From Bacillus sp. 522_BSPC (GTDB lineage Bacteria > Bacillota > Bacilli > Bacillales > Cytobacillaceae): a stretch of DNA of 64,000 nt. The stretch spans positions 1 to 64,000 of the forward strand of contig NZ_JVDT01000136.1 of the NCBI RefSeq assembly GCF_001076885.1. Reading direction: 5' to 3'. Every line of letters starts with the position of its first letter. Positions within the stretch are counted from its first letter, which is position 1. The notes beneath the pieces were generated by a model. That model ran no database searches. It was not told the DNA's origin and saw only the letters and a list, made by a program, of their open reading frames with translations. This document shows, in pieces, positions 45,874 through 55,211 of this stretch. The translations under genes and the position numbers were made by a program.

Positions 45874-47706
45874 TTGAAAATTAGAGAAGATATTCGTAAC
45901 ATTGCTATTATTGCTCACGTTGACCACGGTAAAACAACGTTGGTTGACCAGCTGCTAAAACAATCCGGCACATTCCGTACAAACGAGCATGTGGAAGAAC
46001 GTGCAATGGATTCCAATGATTTAGAAAGAGAACGTGGAATAACAATATTAGCGAAAAATACTGCTATTCAATATAAAGATAAACGTATTAATATCCTAGA
46101 TACACCAGGACATGCTGATTTTGGTGGAGAAGTAGAACGTATCATGAAAATGGTTGACGGTGTTCTACTTGTTGTTGATGCATATGAAGGTTGTATGCCT
46201 CAAACACGTTTCGTATTGAAAAAAGCATTAGAGCAAAACTTAACTCCAATTGTAGTTGTTAACAAAATTGACCGTGACTTTGCTCGTCCTGCTGAAGTAA
46301 TTGATGAAGTTCTTGACTTATTTATTGAATTAGATGCAACAGAAGAACAATTAGAATTCCCTGTTATCTATGCATCAGCTATTAATGGTACAGCCAGCAC
46401 AAACCCTGAAAAACAAGATGAAAACATGCAATCATTATATGATTCAATTGTAGAGCATATTCCTGCACCAGTTGATAATCGCGAAGAGCCTTTACAATTC
46501 CAAGTAGCTCTTTTAGACTACAACGACTATGTTGGAAGAATTGGTATCGGTCGTGTATTCCGCGGTACGATGAAAGTTGGTCAACAAGTAGCTTTAATGA
46601 AATTAGATGGAACTGTTAAACAATTCCGTGTAACAAAAATCTTTGGTTTCTTCGGATTGAAACGTCAAGAAATCGAAGAAGCATACGCTGGAGATTTAAT
46701 CGCAGTATCAGGAATGGAAGATATTAACGTTGGTGAAACTGTATGTCCTTTTGAACATCAAGATGCACTTCCAGTTTTACGTATCGATGAGCCAACTCTT
46801 CAAATGACTTTCTTAGTTAATAACTCTCCATTTGCAGGTAAAGAAGGTAAATATTTAACTTCAAGAAAAATTGAAGAAAGATTACGCGCTCAATTAGAAA
46901 CAGACGTAAGTTTACGTGTTGAAAATACAGATTCTCCAGATGCATGGACTGTATCAGGACGTGGAGAGCTTCATTTATCTATCTTAATTGAAAATATGCG
47001 TCGTGAAGGTTATGAGCTTCAAGTTTCAAAACCAGAAGTTATTGTTAGAACAATCGATGGTGTTCGTTGTGAGCCAATCGAGCGTGTACAAATTGATGTT
47101 CCTGAAGAGCATACAGGTTCTGTAATGGAGTCAATTGGTGCTCGTAAAGGTGAAATGTTAGATATGATTAATAATGGTAACGGACAAGTTCGTTTAATCT
47201 TTAACGTACCTGCTCGTGGACTAATTGGTTATACAACTGAATTCTTAACATTAACACGCGGATATGGTATCATCAACCATACATTCGATAGCTATCAACC
47301 AATGGCATCAGGCCAAGTTGGTGGACGTCGTCAAGGTGTATTAGTAAGTATGGAATCTGGAAAATCATCTACTTATGGGATTATGCAAGTAGAAGACCGC
47401 GGAATTATCTTTGTAGAAGCTGGGACTGAAATTTATGAAGGGATGATTGTTGGTGAGCATACACGTGAAAATGACATTACTGTTAATATCACAAAAGTAA
47501 AACAAGCAACAAACATCCGTTCAGCAAACAAAGACCAAACAGCAACAATGAAAAAACCAAGAATTATGACACTTGAAGAATCTTTAGAATACTTAAATGA
47601 AGATGAGTATTGTGAAGTAACTCCAGAATCCATTCGTTTACGTAAAAAAATCTTAAATAAAGCAGAACGTGAAAGAGCTGGCAAGAAGAAAAAATCTGCT
47701 GAATAA
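45874..47706 (+). CDS. typA: Ribosome-associated translational GTPase TypA/BipA
   Basis: A 610-residue GTPase related to EF-G and LepA that helps ribosome assembly, mainly under cold or stress. G motifs: [36 protein letters not shown] and SA. Elongation-factor domains follow, and the C-terminal BipA domain contains [20 protein letters not shown] start at 45874 behind AGGAGTG; the ORF is open three codons further up, without start signal. Terminator at 47718. Confidence 0.97.
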   Translation: MKIREDIRNIAIIAHVDHGKTTLVDQLLKQSGTFRTNEHVEERAMDSNDLERERGITILAKNTAIQYKDKRINILDTPGHADFGGEVERIMKMVDGVLLVVDAYEGCMPQTRFVLKKALEQNLTPIVVVNKIDRDFARPAEVIDEVLDLFIELDATEEQLEFPVIYASAINGTASTNPEKQDENMQSLYDSIVEHIPAPVDNREEPLQFQVALLDYNDYVGRIGIGRVFRGTMKVGQQVALMKLDGTVKQFRVTKIFGFFGLKRQEIEEAYAGDLIAVSGMEDINVGETVCPFEHQDALPVLRIDEPTLQMTFLVNNSPFAGKEGKYLTSRKIEERLRAQLETDVSLRVENTDSPDAWTVSGRGELHLSILIENMRREGYELQVSKPEVIVRTIDGVRCEPIERVQIDVPEEHTGSVMESIGARKGEMLDMINNGNGQVRLIFNVPARGLIGYTTEFLTLTRGYGIINHTFDSYQPMASGQVGGRRQGVLVSMESGKSSTYGIMQVEDRGIIFVEAGTEIYEGMIVGEHTRENDITVNITKVKQATNIRSANKDQTATMKKPRIMTLEESLEYLNEDEYCEVTPESIRLRKKILNKAERERAGKKKKSAE

Positions 47707-47715
47707 ATAAAAGAA

Positions 47716-47746
47716 AAGGAGTCATCTGTTGATGGCTTCTTTTTTG
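47716..47746 (+). terminator. Intrinsic terminator of typA
   Basis: GGAGTCATC / GATGGCTTC with G-T pairs, four-base loop, TTTTTT. Confidence 0.85.
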
Positions 47747-48047
47747 TGTTTAGAGTAGGGCGGAGGTAGGGATTTCGCTGGAAATTGTCATTTAGAGTGA
47801 GTAAGGTGGAAAAATAGTGTTTTTATTGGAGATGAAAACCAGATTTCGCAAGTTGAAAGAGAAAAGTGGTGTTCATAACCCCCACTTTTTTCCATTGAGC
47901 AAGAAAATCCAAAGTGAAAGGTAACAGAGAATATCTCATACTAGCTACCATGATCTAAAACCAAACGTAATAAAAATAGAAGCATAAATTCGTGTTTCCA
48001 ACAAATAACCTCTAAATAACGAAGCAGTTAAAAAAGAAGTATGTAAA
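47747..48047. other. Non-coding stretch where ylaH is expected
   Basis: No gene is supported. In B. subtilis ylaH follows typA; nothing resembling its membrane protein is readable here. A hairpin AAAGTGG / CCACTTT with TTTTTT (47861-47893) may be a second terminator. Confidence 0.6.
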
Positions 48048-48083
48048 AAAAAGAAGACCTTAGCTAAAAGATCTTCTTTTTAT
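48048..48083. terminator. Terminator of ylaI
   Basis: AAAGAAGACC / GATCTTCTTT (one mismatch), T-rich on both strands; lies downstream of the minus-strand ylaI. Confidence 0.75.
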
Positions 48084-48100
48084 TGATACTGCTTGTCTAC

Positions 48101-48301
48101 TTACCAATCATCTTCTTGCGTTTTGTTTTGATAAAGAACAAAGTTGCCAGAATCTATTCGTTTCTTTGTATTTTCCGCAATTCGTTCTTCACATTCTTTA
48201 CACATATACGTATGAATCGGCCGATTTCGTAGTCGTTTTGCCTGAAAGGAATTTTCGTCTATATCTTCAATTTTATCACATATTACACATTTTACTTTCA
48301 A
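48101..48301 (-). CDS. ylaI: YlaI family zinc-binding protein (DUF2197)
   Basis: A 66-residue protein with CVIC and CKEC pairs and the family stretch AKRLRNRPIHTYMCKEC. The paired CxxC indicate zinc binding. TTG at 48301 lies six bases after GAGGTG and gives the start MKVKCVICD as in B. subtilis YlaI; a GTG three codons upstream is possible. Function unknown. Confidence 0.9.
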   Translation of the reverse strand: MKVKCVICDKIEDIDENSFQAKRLRNRPIHTYMCKECEERIAENTKKRIDSGNFVLYQNKTQEDDW

Positions 48302-48382
48302 CAGCTGCACCTCTAATCCTATAAGATCGAAAAAAATAGATTATAGGCACATTATATATAAAATCGTATAGAAAATCGAATT

Positions 48383-48991
48383 TTAATCTCTTATACGATT
48401 ATTCGATTGCTCATCTTGGTCATTTTTCAGTTCTTTTTCTTCTTCTTCATTCAATTTTTCATTCGGCTTTTTCATATCCCCATCTGGCTCATTTTTAATC
48501 ATATCAGCAGGTACTTCAGGGATTAGTCTTCCGCTAATATCGGCCAATTCATTAAAGATACCTTGGATTGGCTTCCCATTTTGTATATCTTCGCCAATTT
48601 CTTTTAGTCTTGCATTCATATCAGGATCAGCAATAATGACAGCATTTGCCCCATCAGGATCGTTCTTTAAGCTTTCTGCAACAGAATATTTGATGGAACC
48701 GACTTCTGAACGATCTAAGTCAGCGTTAATATCCACACCTACAAGGGCATATTTACCGATGACTACTGCTGTTGCATCATTGACATTTTCGATACTTGTT
48801 GCAAGGGAAACGAGTCTTTTGGCAATATCCTGTCCTGTTTTACGGTCAACTTCCTCGATAGTAGAATTTTTTACATTTGTAACATGAGGGGTATCATCTC
48901 TATTCTCTGATTGTTGGCTATTTTCTACATTATTGTTATTACATCCAGCAAGCAGAAAAAGGATTGCAATGAACAAATATCCTTTTTTCAT
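48383..48991 (-). CDS. ylaJ: YhcN/YlaJ family sporulation lipoprotein
   Basis: A 202-residue lipoprotein: signal MKKGYLFIAILFLLAGC with lipobox LAGC, then the YhcN/YlaJ domain (ATAVVIGKYALVGVDINAD, GSIKYSVAESL, DPDGANAVIIADP). The C-terminus is a Glu/Lys/Asn-rich tail. In B. subtilis the gene is made during sporulation and the protein is found in spores. ATG 48991 behind AAAGGAGGT; the 18 codons in front are not part of the protein. Confidence 0.93.
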   Translation of the reverse strand: MKKGYLFIAILFLLAGCNNNNVENSQQSENRDDTPHVTNVKNSTIEEVDRKTGQDIAKRLVSLATSIENVNDATAVVIGKYALVGVDINADLDRSEVGSIKYSVAESLKNDPDGANAVIIADPDMNARLKEIGEDIQNGKPIQGIFNELADISGRLIPEVPADMIKNEPDGDMKKPNEKLNEEEEKELKNDQDEQSNNRIRD

Positions 48992-49214
48992 AAAAATTAC
49001 CTCCTTTAATATTGAAGAATAACTTCTAAAAGTGTGCATTTTCACCTGATTTGTTGGTGGAAATGAGCATTTTTATGTTTTTTTATACTTCCTCTCTCTT
49101 TATTGTGAGAAATATCTTCTATCTTTATGCGATAAAACATATATTTTACCAAGGTTCTTTCCGTTACACGGATAGTGCAGCAATATATGACGTTTTAGAG
49201 CAGGGGGCATCGGT

Positions 49215-50543
49215 TTGAGTAAAATTTACGTATTGGATACAAATGTCTTGTTACAGGATCCATATTCCATTTTTTCTTTTAGTGACAATGATGTAGTAAT
49301 TCCAGCAGTAGCATTAGAAGAGGTAGACAGCAAAAAACGGTACATGGATGAAATCGGAAGGAACGCAAGACAAATATCTAGATTGATCGATAATTTAAGA
49401 GAAGCAGGAAAGTTGCATGATAAGATTCCTTTGGAAAATGGCGGAACTATAAGAATTGAACTAAATCACCGATCTTTTCATGAGCTTCAAGAAATATTTG
49501 TGGAAAAAACGAATGATAACCGAATATTAGCAGTTGCAAAAAATTTATCAATAGAAGAAAGCAAAAAAGAAAATGGACGAACCGTTATTTTAGTAAGTAA
49601 AGATACACTAGTCCGTGTTAAAGCAGATGCAATTGGGCTTATGAGTGAGGACTTCTTAAGTGACCGAGTTGTTGAAAATGAAGATTTGTATACCGGTTTT
49701 ATGGATGTACAAGTAACGATTGATGTATTAAATCGCTTTTATGAGATTGGACAGCTTCCTGTCACGGAAATTGGCAATGGAAGTTATTATCCTAATCAGT
49801 TTCTCATCTTAAAGGATGTATTAGGGTCTTCGTCATCTGCGTTAGCAATTGTTGATTCATCAAGAAAATATGTGAAAAAGCTAGTGTTTGATCATGAGCA
49901 TATTTGGGGAATTCGCCCAAGAAATGTGCAGCAAACAATGGCAATTGAAATGTTATTAAAGAAAGACATGCCGTTAGTTACGCTAATAGGGAAAGCAGGA
50001 ACAGGAAAAACTTTATTGGCATTAGCATCAGGATTGATGCAAACAGAAGATTTTGGCGATTATAAAAAATTATTAGTTGCAAGACCTATTGTACCAATGG
50101 GGAAGGATCTAGGCTTTCTTCCTGGAGAGAAGGAAGAGAAATTAAGGCCATGGATGCAGCCGATTTTCGATAATCTCGAGTATTTGTTTAATACAAAGAA
50201 ACCTGGTGAATTAGAAGCAATTCTTGCAGGAATGGGCTCAATAGAAGTAGAGGCATTAACGTATATTAGAGGAAGAAGTATCCCTGATCAATTTATTATT
50301 ATTGATGAAGCACAAAACTTAACAAAGCATGAAGTGAAAACGATTTTAACAAGGGTAGGAGAAGGAAGTAAAATTGTTTTAATGGGAGACCCAGAACAAA
50401 TCGACCATCCTTATTTAGATGCTTTTAATAATGGATTAAGCTATGTGGTAGAACGTTTTAAAGACCAGCCAATAGCTGGACATGTAAAATTAGTCAAAGG
50501 AGAGAGATCGTCTCTAGCACAGTTAGCTGCAGATTTATTATAA
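49215..50543 (+). CDS. ylaK: PIN and PhoH ATPase domain protein YlaK
   Basis: A 442-residue protein with an N-terminal PIN-like RNase domain (YVLDTNVLLQDPYSIF; acidic residues conserved) and a C-terminal PhoH P-loop domain (Walker A LIGKAGTGKTLLAL near 258, Walker B FIIIDEAQN near 363). Such PhoH2-type fusions couple RNA unwinding to cleavage in the systems studied. TTG start at 49215 following AGGGGG at about seven bases. Divergent from ylaJ. Confidence 0.93.
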   Translation: MSKIYVLDTNVLLQDPYSIFSFSDNDVVIPAVALEEVDSKKRYMDEIGRNARQISRLIDNLREAGKLHDKIPLENGGTIRIELNHRSFHELQEIFVEKTNDNRILAVAKNLSIEESKKENGRTVILVSKDTLVRVKADAIGLMSEDFLSDRVVENEDLYTGFMDVQVTIDVLNRFYEIGQLPVTEIGNGSYYPNQFLILKDVLGSSSSALAIVDSSRKYVKKLVFDHEHIWGIRPRNVQQTMAIEMLLKKDMPLVTLIGKAGTGKTLLALASGLMQTEDFGDYKKLLVARPIVPMGKDLGFLPGEKEEKLRPWMQPIFDNLEYLFNTKKPGELEAILAGMGSIEVEALTYIRGRSIPDQFIIIDEAQNLTKHEVKTILTRVGEGSKIVLMGDPEQIDHPYLDAFNNGLSYVVERFKDQPIAGHVKLVKGERSSLAQLAADLL

Positions 50544-50555
50544 ACTTTAGCTTTT

Positions 50556-50589
50556 TTACGCCATCTAGCAATTGCTAGATGGCGTAAAT
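50556..50589. other. 34-bp perfect palindrome between ylaK and ylaL
   Basis: TTTACGCCATCTAGCAA followed immediately by its exact reverse complement. No U-tract follows on either strand, so it is not a textbook terminator although it sits between convergent genes. Confidence 0.8.
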
Positions 50590-50605
50590 GTGGATGGATG
50601 CTCTA

Positions 50606-51094
50606 TTATGTAATTTTAAATGCTTTGACATTTTTGATAGGCGTTTGTTTCTTGGCTTTTGTATTATCAAAAATATATACAGGACCATCTTCTGTAAGCG
50701 GTTTTCCTTTTACGCAAAATAATAAGAAAATCGAATCGATTTCTTCTAGTGGAATAGTATATTCTTCTTCATCTGTTGTGATTAACAGATTTTTTGCTAC
50801 TTCCTTTGGTTCAGTATTTTTTATAAAAGGAGCTAAAGGCATATAAAAGGTACCAGTTAGCATTTCTACTTTTTTATAAGTTTTTGTGGATTGCTCTGGC
50901 ACTTTAGCACCTTCTGTAATCTCTTGATCCCAGTGCTTGGATGCTTCTTTTGTATATGCTTCTAATTCATCCTTTACTTCGACTGGCGCGAATACTGACT
51001 CAGCGGTTTGTTTACGATCATCAAATATCCATACAGTCGGATCAATGGTTATCGGAAAATTTACTAATCCGGTAACTTGAATAATAGTATTCAT
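50606..51094 (-). CDS. ylaL: YlaL family protein
   Basis: A 162-residue soluble protein opening MNTIIQVTGLVNFPITIDPT and VWIFDDRKQ, as in YlaL, with matching position between ylaK and ylaN. Family members are sometimes labelled peptidyl-prolyl isomerase, without support visible here. Ribosome site AAGGAGGAG. B. subtilis ylaM (glutaminase) does not follow it here. Confidence 0.85.
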   Translation of the reverse strand: MNTIIQVTGLVNFPITIDPTVWIFDDRKQTAESVFAPVEVKDELEAYTKEASKHWDQEITEGAKVPEQSTKTYKKVEMLTGTFYMPLAPFIKNTEPKEVAKNLLITTDEEEYTIPLEEIDSIFLLFCVKGKPLTEDGPVYIFDNTKAKKQTPIKNVKAFKIT

Positions 51095-51343
51095 TAAATT
51101 CTCCTCCTTATTCTTTATTCGTTGATTGTATTAAAATTCTGCTAATTAATGAGGACATGATTGATTTATAATTAGCAGTCTAAAAACAATATTAATTTAA
51201 GTATAGCTTCTTCTTGTCTTTCTGTCATTTAGAAGGTTAGAAACGAAATTTTAGATTTTTTAAGGGGGATTGTTCTTGCAATTTTCCTAGGTTGAGTTTA
51301 AACTTTATAGATAGGATAATCGCTCGGAAACGGGGGGATAGGA

Positions 51344-51625
51344 TTGACTTCTGAAATGATTATTAATCATAAAGAAAAAGCAAATGAGCTATTGAAAGCT
51401 GATGCTGAGAAGATATTAAAACTAATTAAAGTTCAGATGGATAATTTAACAATGCCTCAATGTCCTCTATATGAAGAGGTATTGGATACGCAAATGTATG
51501 GATTGTCTAAAGAGATAGATTTTGCTATTCGATTAGGATTAGTAGAAGAGCATGTTGGCAAGAAGATTTTAGATGAGTTGGAAAAAGAATTATCGAATTT
51601 GCATGAAGCTTCTATAAGAAAATAA
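51344..51625 (+). CDS. ylaN: YlaN (UPF0358) protein
   Basis: A 93-residue helical protein that matches Yla[20 protein letters not shown] and [20 protein letters not shown]. Essential in B. subtilis under usual iron levels; recent work describes it as an iron-responsive partner of Fur. TTG start at 51344 behind GGGGGGATAGG. Strong terminator downstream. Confidence 0.93.
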   Translation: MTSEMIINHKEKANELLKADAEKILKLIKVQMDNLTMPQCPLYEEVLDTQMYGLSKEIDFAIRLGLVEEHVGKKILDELEKELSNLHEASIRK

Positions 51626-51628
51626 AAA

Positions 51629-51668
51629 GTAAACTCAAACAAAAGCATTCATTGTTTGAGTTTTTTTA
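51629..51668 (+). terminator. Intrinsic terminator of ylaN
   Basis: AAACTCAAACA / TGTTTGAGTTT, 11-base loop, TTTTTTT. Confidence 0.9.
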
Positions 51669-51850
51669 GTGGTTAGGTGTATTATTCTAAAATAAGGGAA
51701 GTACATACGAAATAGGATTAGTTAAAAATATATATAAGTTTACGCCCGATATTTTAAGAGAATGAATAGAAGTTTTATCCTTTTCAGCAGGAAATAGATA
51801 AGAGACAACGAATACTCTAAATGAGGAGAATGAATAAGGGATGCGGTTGA

Positions 51851-53089
51851 ATGATAAAGAAGATATTAAAATCGTATGATTACACAATTATTATAGCGAT
51901 GGTGCTGTTAATTTTATTTGGCTTAATTATGATTTATAGTGCGAGCATGGTTTCAGCAGTCCAATATTATGGACATGATAGTAGTGATTTTTATTATAAG
52001 AAGCAGATTATGAATATTATAGTAGCGGGTGCTGCATTCATTGTTGTCGCACTTTTTCCATACAAGGCCCTACTAAGCAATAGAATATTAGTACCAATGG
52101 TGTTTGGGTCTATTTTTTTCTTAGGTGGAATATTTTTGTTTGGTAGTGTTTACGGAAATGCGCAAAGTTGGTATAAAATTGGAACCTCAAGTCTTCAGCC
52201 GGCAGAGTTTGTTAAACTATCTGTAATCATTTATTTATCGGCTATCTATTCAAAAAAGCAGTCTTATATTAATGAATTCAATAGGGGTGTTGTCCCACCA
52301 CTAGCCTATTTAGTTATTGTTTGTGCTTTAGTTATGGTTCAACCAGATTTTGGGACAGCGGTTATTATTCTGATGATTGGTGCAACAATTATTCTCTGTT
52401 CAGGAATGAATTGGAAGAATTTATCGAAGCTGATGCTTATTGGATTAGGATTTATACTCCTATTGCTACTTTGTATGCAGCTGGCTGGTAAAAGTGTGTT
52501 TACGGAAAAGCAAATGGCGAGAATATTTGTGTTTATGGATTCCCCTTTTGGCGAAGATGTTGTGCAAGATTCTGGTTATCATATGAGTAATTCACTTATT
52601 GCGATTGGCTCTGGTGGTCTTAAAGGAGTTGGCTTGGGACAAGGAGTACAAAAGCTTGGCTATTTAACAGATGGTCACACCGATTTTATTATGGCTGTAA
52701 TAGCGGAGGAACTAGGTATCTTTGGTGTAGGCTTTGTAGTATTAGGTCTTGGCTATATTGTTTTACGGGGCATTTATACGGGATTAAAGTGCAAAGATCC
52801 TTTTGGAAGCTTACTAGCGATAGGGATTTCGAGTATGGTTGGGATTCAAGCGTTTATTAATATTGCCGGGATTTCTGGATTAATCCCATTAACCGGTGTG
52901 CCAGTACCTTTTGTAAGTTATGGTGGATCGTCCCTTTTACAATTATCTATTGGAATGGGGATTTTAGTGAATGTTTCGATGTTTGTAAAATATGAGAGGG
53001 TTTATAAACCAAAAGTTGAAGATGTTGCTGATATTCCACAGGCGAATCAACCTACTTCCCCATTTGTTCGAACAAACAGACCTTTATAG
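51851..53089 (+). CDS. ftsW: Septal peptidoglycan glycosyltransferase FtsW
   Basis: A 412-residue SEDS-family polymerase of lipid II with ten membrane segments. Family motifs: NAQSWYKIGTSSLQPAEFVK, MVQPDFGTAVIIL (catalytic region with the Asp), GQGVQKLGYLTDGHTDFI, and PVPFVSYGGSSLL. The ATG at 51851 has AAGGGATG some eleven bases upstream. In B. subtilis pycA and ctaA follow; here a terminator and then ctaB follow. Confidence 0.95.
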   Translation: MIKKILKSYDYTIIIAMVLLILFGLIMIYSASMVSAVQYYGHDSSDFYYKKQIMNIIVAGAAFIVVALFPYKALLSNRILVPMVFGSIFFLGGIFLFGSVYGNAQSWYKIGTSSLQPAEFVKLSVIIYLSAIYSKKQSYINEFNRGVVPPLAYLVIVCALVMVQPDFGTAVIILMIGATIILCSGMNWKNLSKLMLIGLGFILLLLLCMQLAGKSVFTEKQMARIFVFMDSPFGEDVVQDSGYHMSNSLIAIGSGGLKGVGLGQGVQKLGYLTDGHTDFIMAVIAEELGIFGVGFVVLGLGYIVLRGIYTGLKCKDPFGSLLAIGISSMVGIQAFINIAGISGLIPLTGVPVPFVSYGGSSLLQLSIGMGILVNVSMFVKYERVYKPKVEDVADIPQANQPTSPFVRTNRPL

Positions 53090-53143
53090 CAAAGGGCTTC
53101 CTAGTAACAAACTTTACGAAAAATGCCTAATTAATAGATTCAT

Positions 53144-53179
53144 AAAAGATAGCACAGATAGTTGGTGCTATCTTTTTTA
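53144..53179 (+). terminator. Intrinsic terminator of ftsW
   Basis: AAAAGATAGCAC / GTGCTATCTTTT, nine-base loop, T-rich tail. Confidence 0.9.
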
Positions 53180-53499
53180 TATTTTAAAATCTGAACATTG
53201 ATATTTAAAAGGTTAATTAATTTGCTTCCTTGTAAAAAAAAGCTATAATAAAAAGAGTGTCTTTTATTCCTAAAACGCTTTCGAAGTGTTTATCTAAAAT
53301 GGACAAATTTTCCAATAATGTGAAAACTGAAGTTTTTTCAAAAAAAAGAGAGAAATCTCTGTGAAAATATGTTTTAATAGCAAAAGAGTCTTTTTTAACA
53401 TTACTATGTTGTTAAATGTGAATAATGACACAAATGGAAATGAACGGTTATTTAAATAGTATTTTCTTTACTATGTAATAGAAGGGGGAGACATAATCA
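53180..53499. other. Upstream region of ctaB
   Basis: No gene supported. pycA and ctaA, expected here from B. subtilis, are absent. A partial cre-like sequence on the minus strand (TCGAAAGCGTTTTAG, 53270-53284) has three mismatches to consensus. Confidence 0.55.
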
Positions 53500-54417
53500 A
53501 TGGCTAATTTTCGTGCATATTCAAATGCCAAATTGACGGATAAGCAAGCCGAAACAAGTGCCTGGAAGGACTTTCTTGCATTAATTAAAATAGGAATTGT
53601 GAATTCAAACTTAATTACGGTATTTACAGGTATCTGGCTTGCAATTGTCTTTACAGATGCAAAGTTTTTAGAGCACATTGATATCATTTTATATACTTTG
53701 ATTGGCTCAGGACTAATTATTGCTGGGTCGTGTGTGTTAAATAATTTTATTGATCGTGATATTGATCCATTAATGGAAAGAACAAAGGCAAGACCGACTG
53801 TAACAGGAAAAGCAAAGCCTTCAAATGTTGCAGTCCTAGGTTTTGGATTTCTTTTAATAGGTACTTTGTTTTTATTGCTAACAACTATCACTGCTACAGT
53901 TATTGCTTTAGTTGGAGCATTTAGCTATGTTGTGATTTATACAATGTGGTCTAAGCGGAGATTGGTATCAAATACTGTTATCGGGAGTTTTTCAGGAGCA
54001 GTGCCTCCACTAATTGGATGGGCCGCAATTGATCCTGGACTTGATGTTATTGCTTGGAGCCTATTTTTAATTATGTTTGTTTGGCAGCCACCGCATTTTT
54101 ATTCTTTAGCGATTAGAAGAGTAGAAGAGTATCGAGCAGCAGGAATTCCGATGTTACCTGTTGTAAAAGGATTTGAAGTAACAAAGAAACATACGTATAT
54201 ATGGATTGTTGCATTATTTCCACTACCATTTTTGTTATATCAAATTGGTATCCCATTTTTAGTTTTAGCAACGTTACTAAATATTGGCTGGGTTATTACA
54301 GGAATTCGAGCAAGTAAAAAGCAAGATGAATATAAATGGGCTACAGCAATGTTCATCTATTCCATTCAATATTTAACAATACTATTTGTATCAATGGTGG
54401 TATTTACATTATTCTAA
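53500..54417 (+). CDS. ctaB: Protoheme IX farnesyltransferase (heme O synthase)
   Basis: A 305-residue UbiA-type prenyltransferase that adds farnesyl to heme B, giving heme O. Nine or so membrane segments; prenyl-diphosphate site [19 protein letters not shown] and second loop [18 protein letters not shown] behind AAGGGGGAG. Followed by a DUF420 gene in place of ctaCDEFG, so the oxidase it serves must be encoded elsewhere if present. Confidence 0.95.
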   Translation: MANFRAYSNAKLTDKQAETSAWKDFLALIKIGIVNSNLITVFTGIWLAIVFTDAKFLEHIDIILYTLIGSGLIIAGSCVLNNFIDRDIDPLMERTKARPTVTGKAKPSNVAVLGFGFLLIGTLFLLLTTITATVIALVGAFSYVVIYTMWSKRRLVSNTVIGSFSGAVPPLIGWAAIDPGLDVIAWSLFLIMFVWQPPHFYSLAIRRVEEYRAAGIPMLPVVKGFEVTKKHTYIWIVALFPLPFLLYQIGIPFLVLATLLNIGWVITGIRASKKQDEYKWATAMFIYSIQYLTILFVSMVVFTLF

Positions 54418-54540
54418 AGAAAAATCGCTTTTTTAGGGGAAAAACGAGTTTCGAGAATAATGACTTGTTTTAATAGAAATAAGGGAATTTGGGGAGTTAG
54501 TTAAACAAAGAGGTAAATACTATATGGAGTGGGTAGTTTA

Positions 54541-55008
54541 ATGGAATTTACATTACCGATTTTGCCGACAATAAGTACTACATTTATCGTTTTGAGTGGC
54601 ATTTTTGTAGCTATTGGCTGGGGGTTAATCAAGAAAAGAAAAAGAAAAGAACATCAGATGGTAATGCTTTTTGCAGCTGTTTTTGCCGTAATCTTTTTTG
54701 TTATCTATGCATCAAGAACGGTTTTTATTGGCAATACTTCTTTTGGGGGACCAGATGATATTAAGATTTATTATACAATCTTCTTAATATTTCATATTAC
54801 ACTAGCTACAATCGGGGCGGTGTTAGGAATTATTATGTTGTATACAGGCTATAAAAAACAATATGCGAAACATCGTAAATTAGGTCCAATGACAAGCATT
54901 ATCTGGTTTATTACCGCTATTACAGGAACAGCCGTCTATTTACTTCTCTATGTTTTCTATCATGGTGGAGAAACAACGTCTGTTATAAAGGCAATATTAG
55001 GATTTTAA
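54541..55008 (+). CDS. ctaM: DUF420 protein, CtaM-like
   Basis: A 155-residue membrane protein with four predicted helices and conserved histidines (KKRKRKEHQMVML, FHITLATIGA, KQYAKHRKLGPMTS), typical of DUF420. Members in B. subtilis (YozB) and Staphylococcus (CtaM) are required for active heme-A oxidases. ATG 54541 lies behind GGAGTGGG; a GTG four codons earlier overlaps that site. About 120 bases downstream of ctaB and probably cotranscribed. Confidence 0.85.
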   Translation: MEFTLPILPTISTTFIVLSGIFVAIGWGLIKKRKRKEHQMVMLFAAVFAVIFFVIYASRTVFIGNTSFGGPDDIKIYYTIFLIFHITLATIGAVLGIIMLYTGYKKQYAKHRKLGPMTSIIWFITAITGTAVYLLLYVFYHGGETTSVIKAILGF

Positions 55009-55038
55009 TAAATGCTTCGAGAGAATAGAAGCATTCAG

Positions 55039-55088
55039 ACTGAAGACAAATTCCTTGGAATAAAAGGACTCTGTTTTCAGTTTTTTTA
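55039..55088 (+). terminator. Probable terminator after ctaM
   Basis: ACTGAA / TTCAGT outer stem, ATTCC / GGAAT inner hairpin, TTTTTTT tail. Confidence 0.55.
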
Positions 55089-55211
55089 TTATTTTGTGGA
55101 CTAAAAATGGAAAAACTACTTATTCTATTAAAATTATTTAAATTAAGTTATACTATTTAGTAAGAAGTCAACATATATTGATAGAAACAATGCTAGAGAG
55201 GGGGGAATCCT

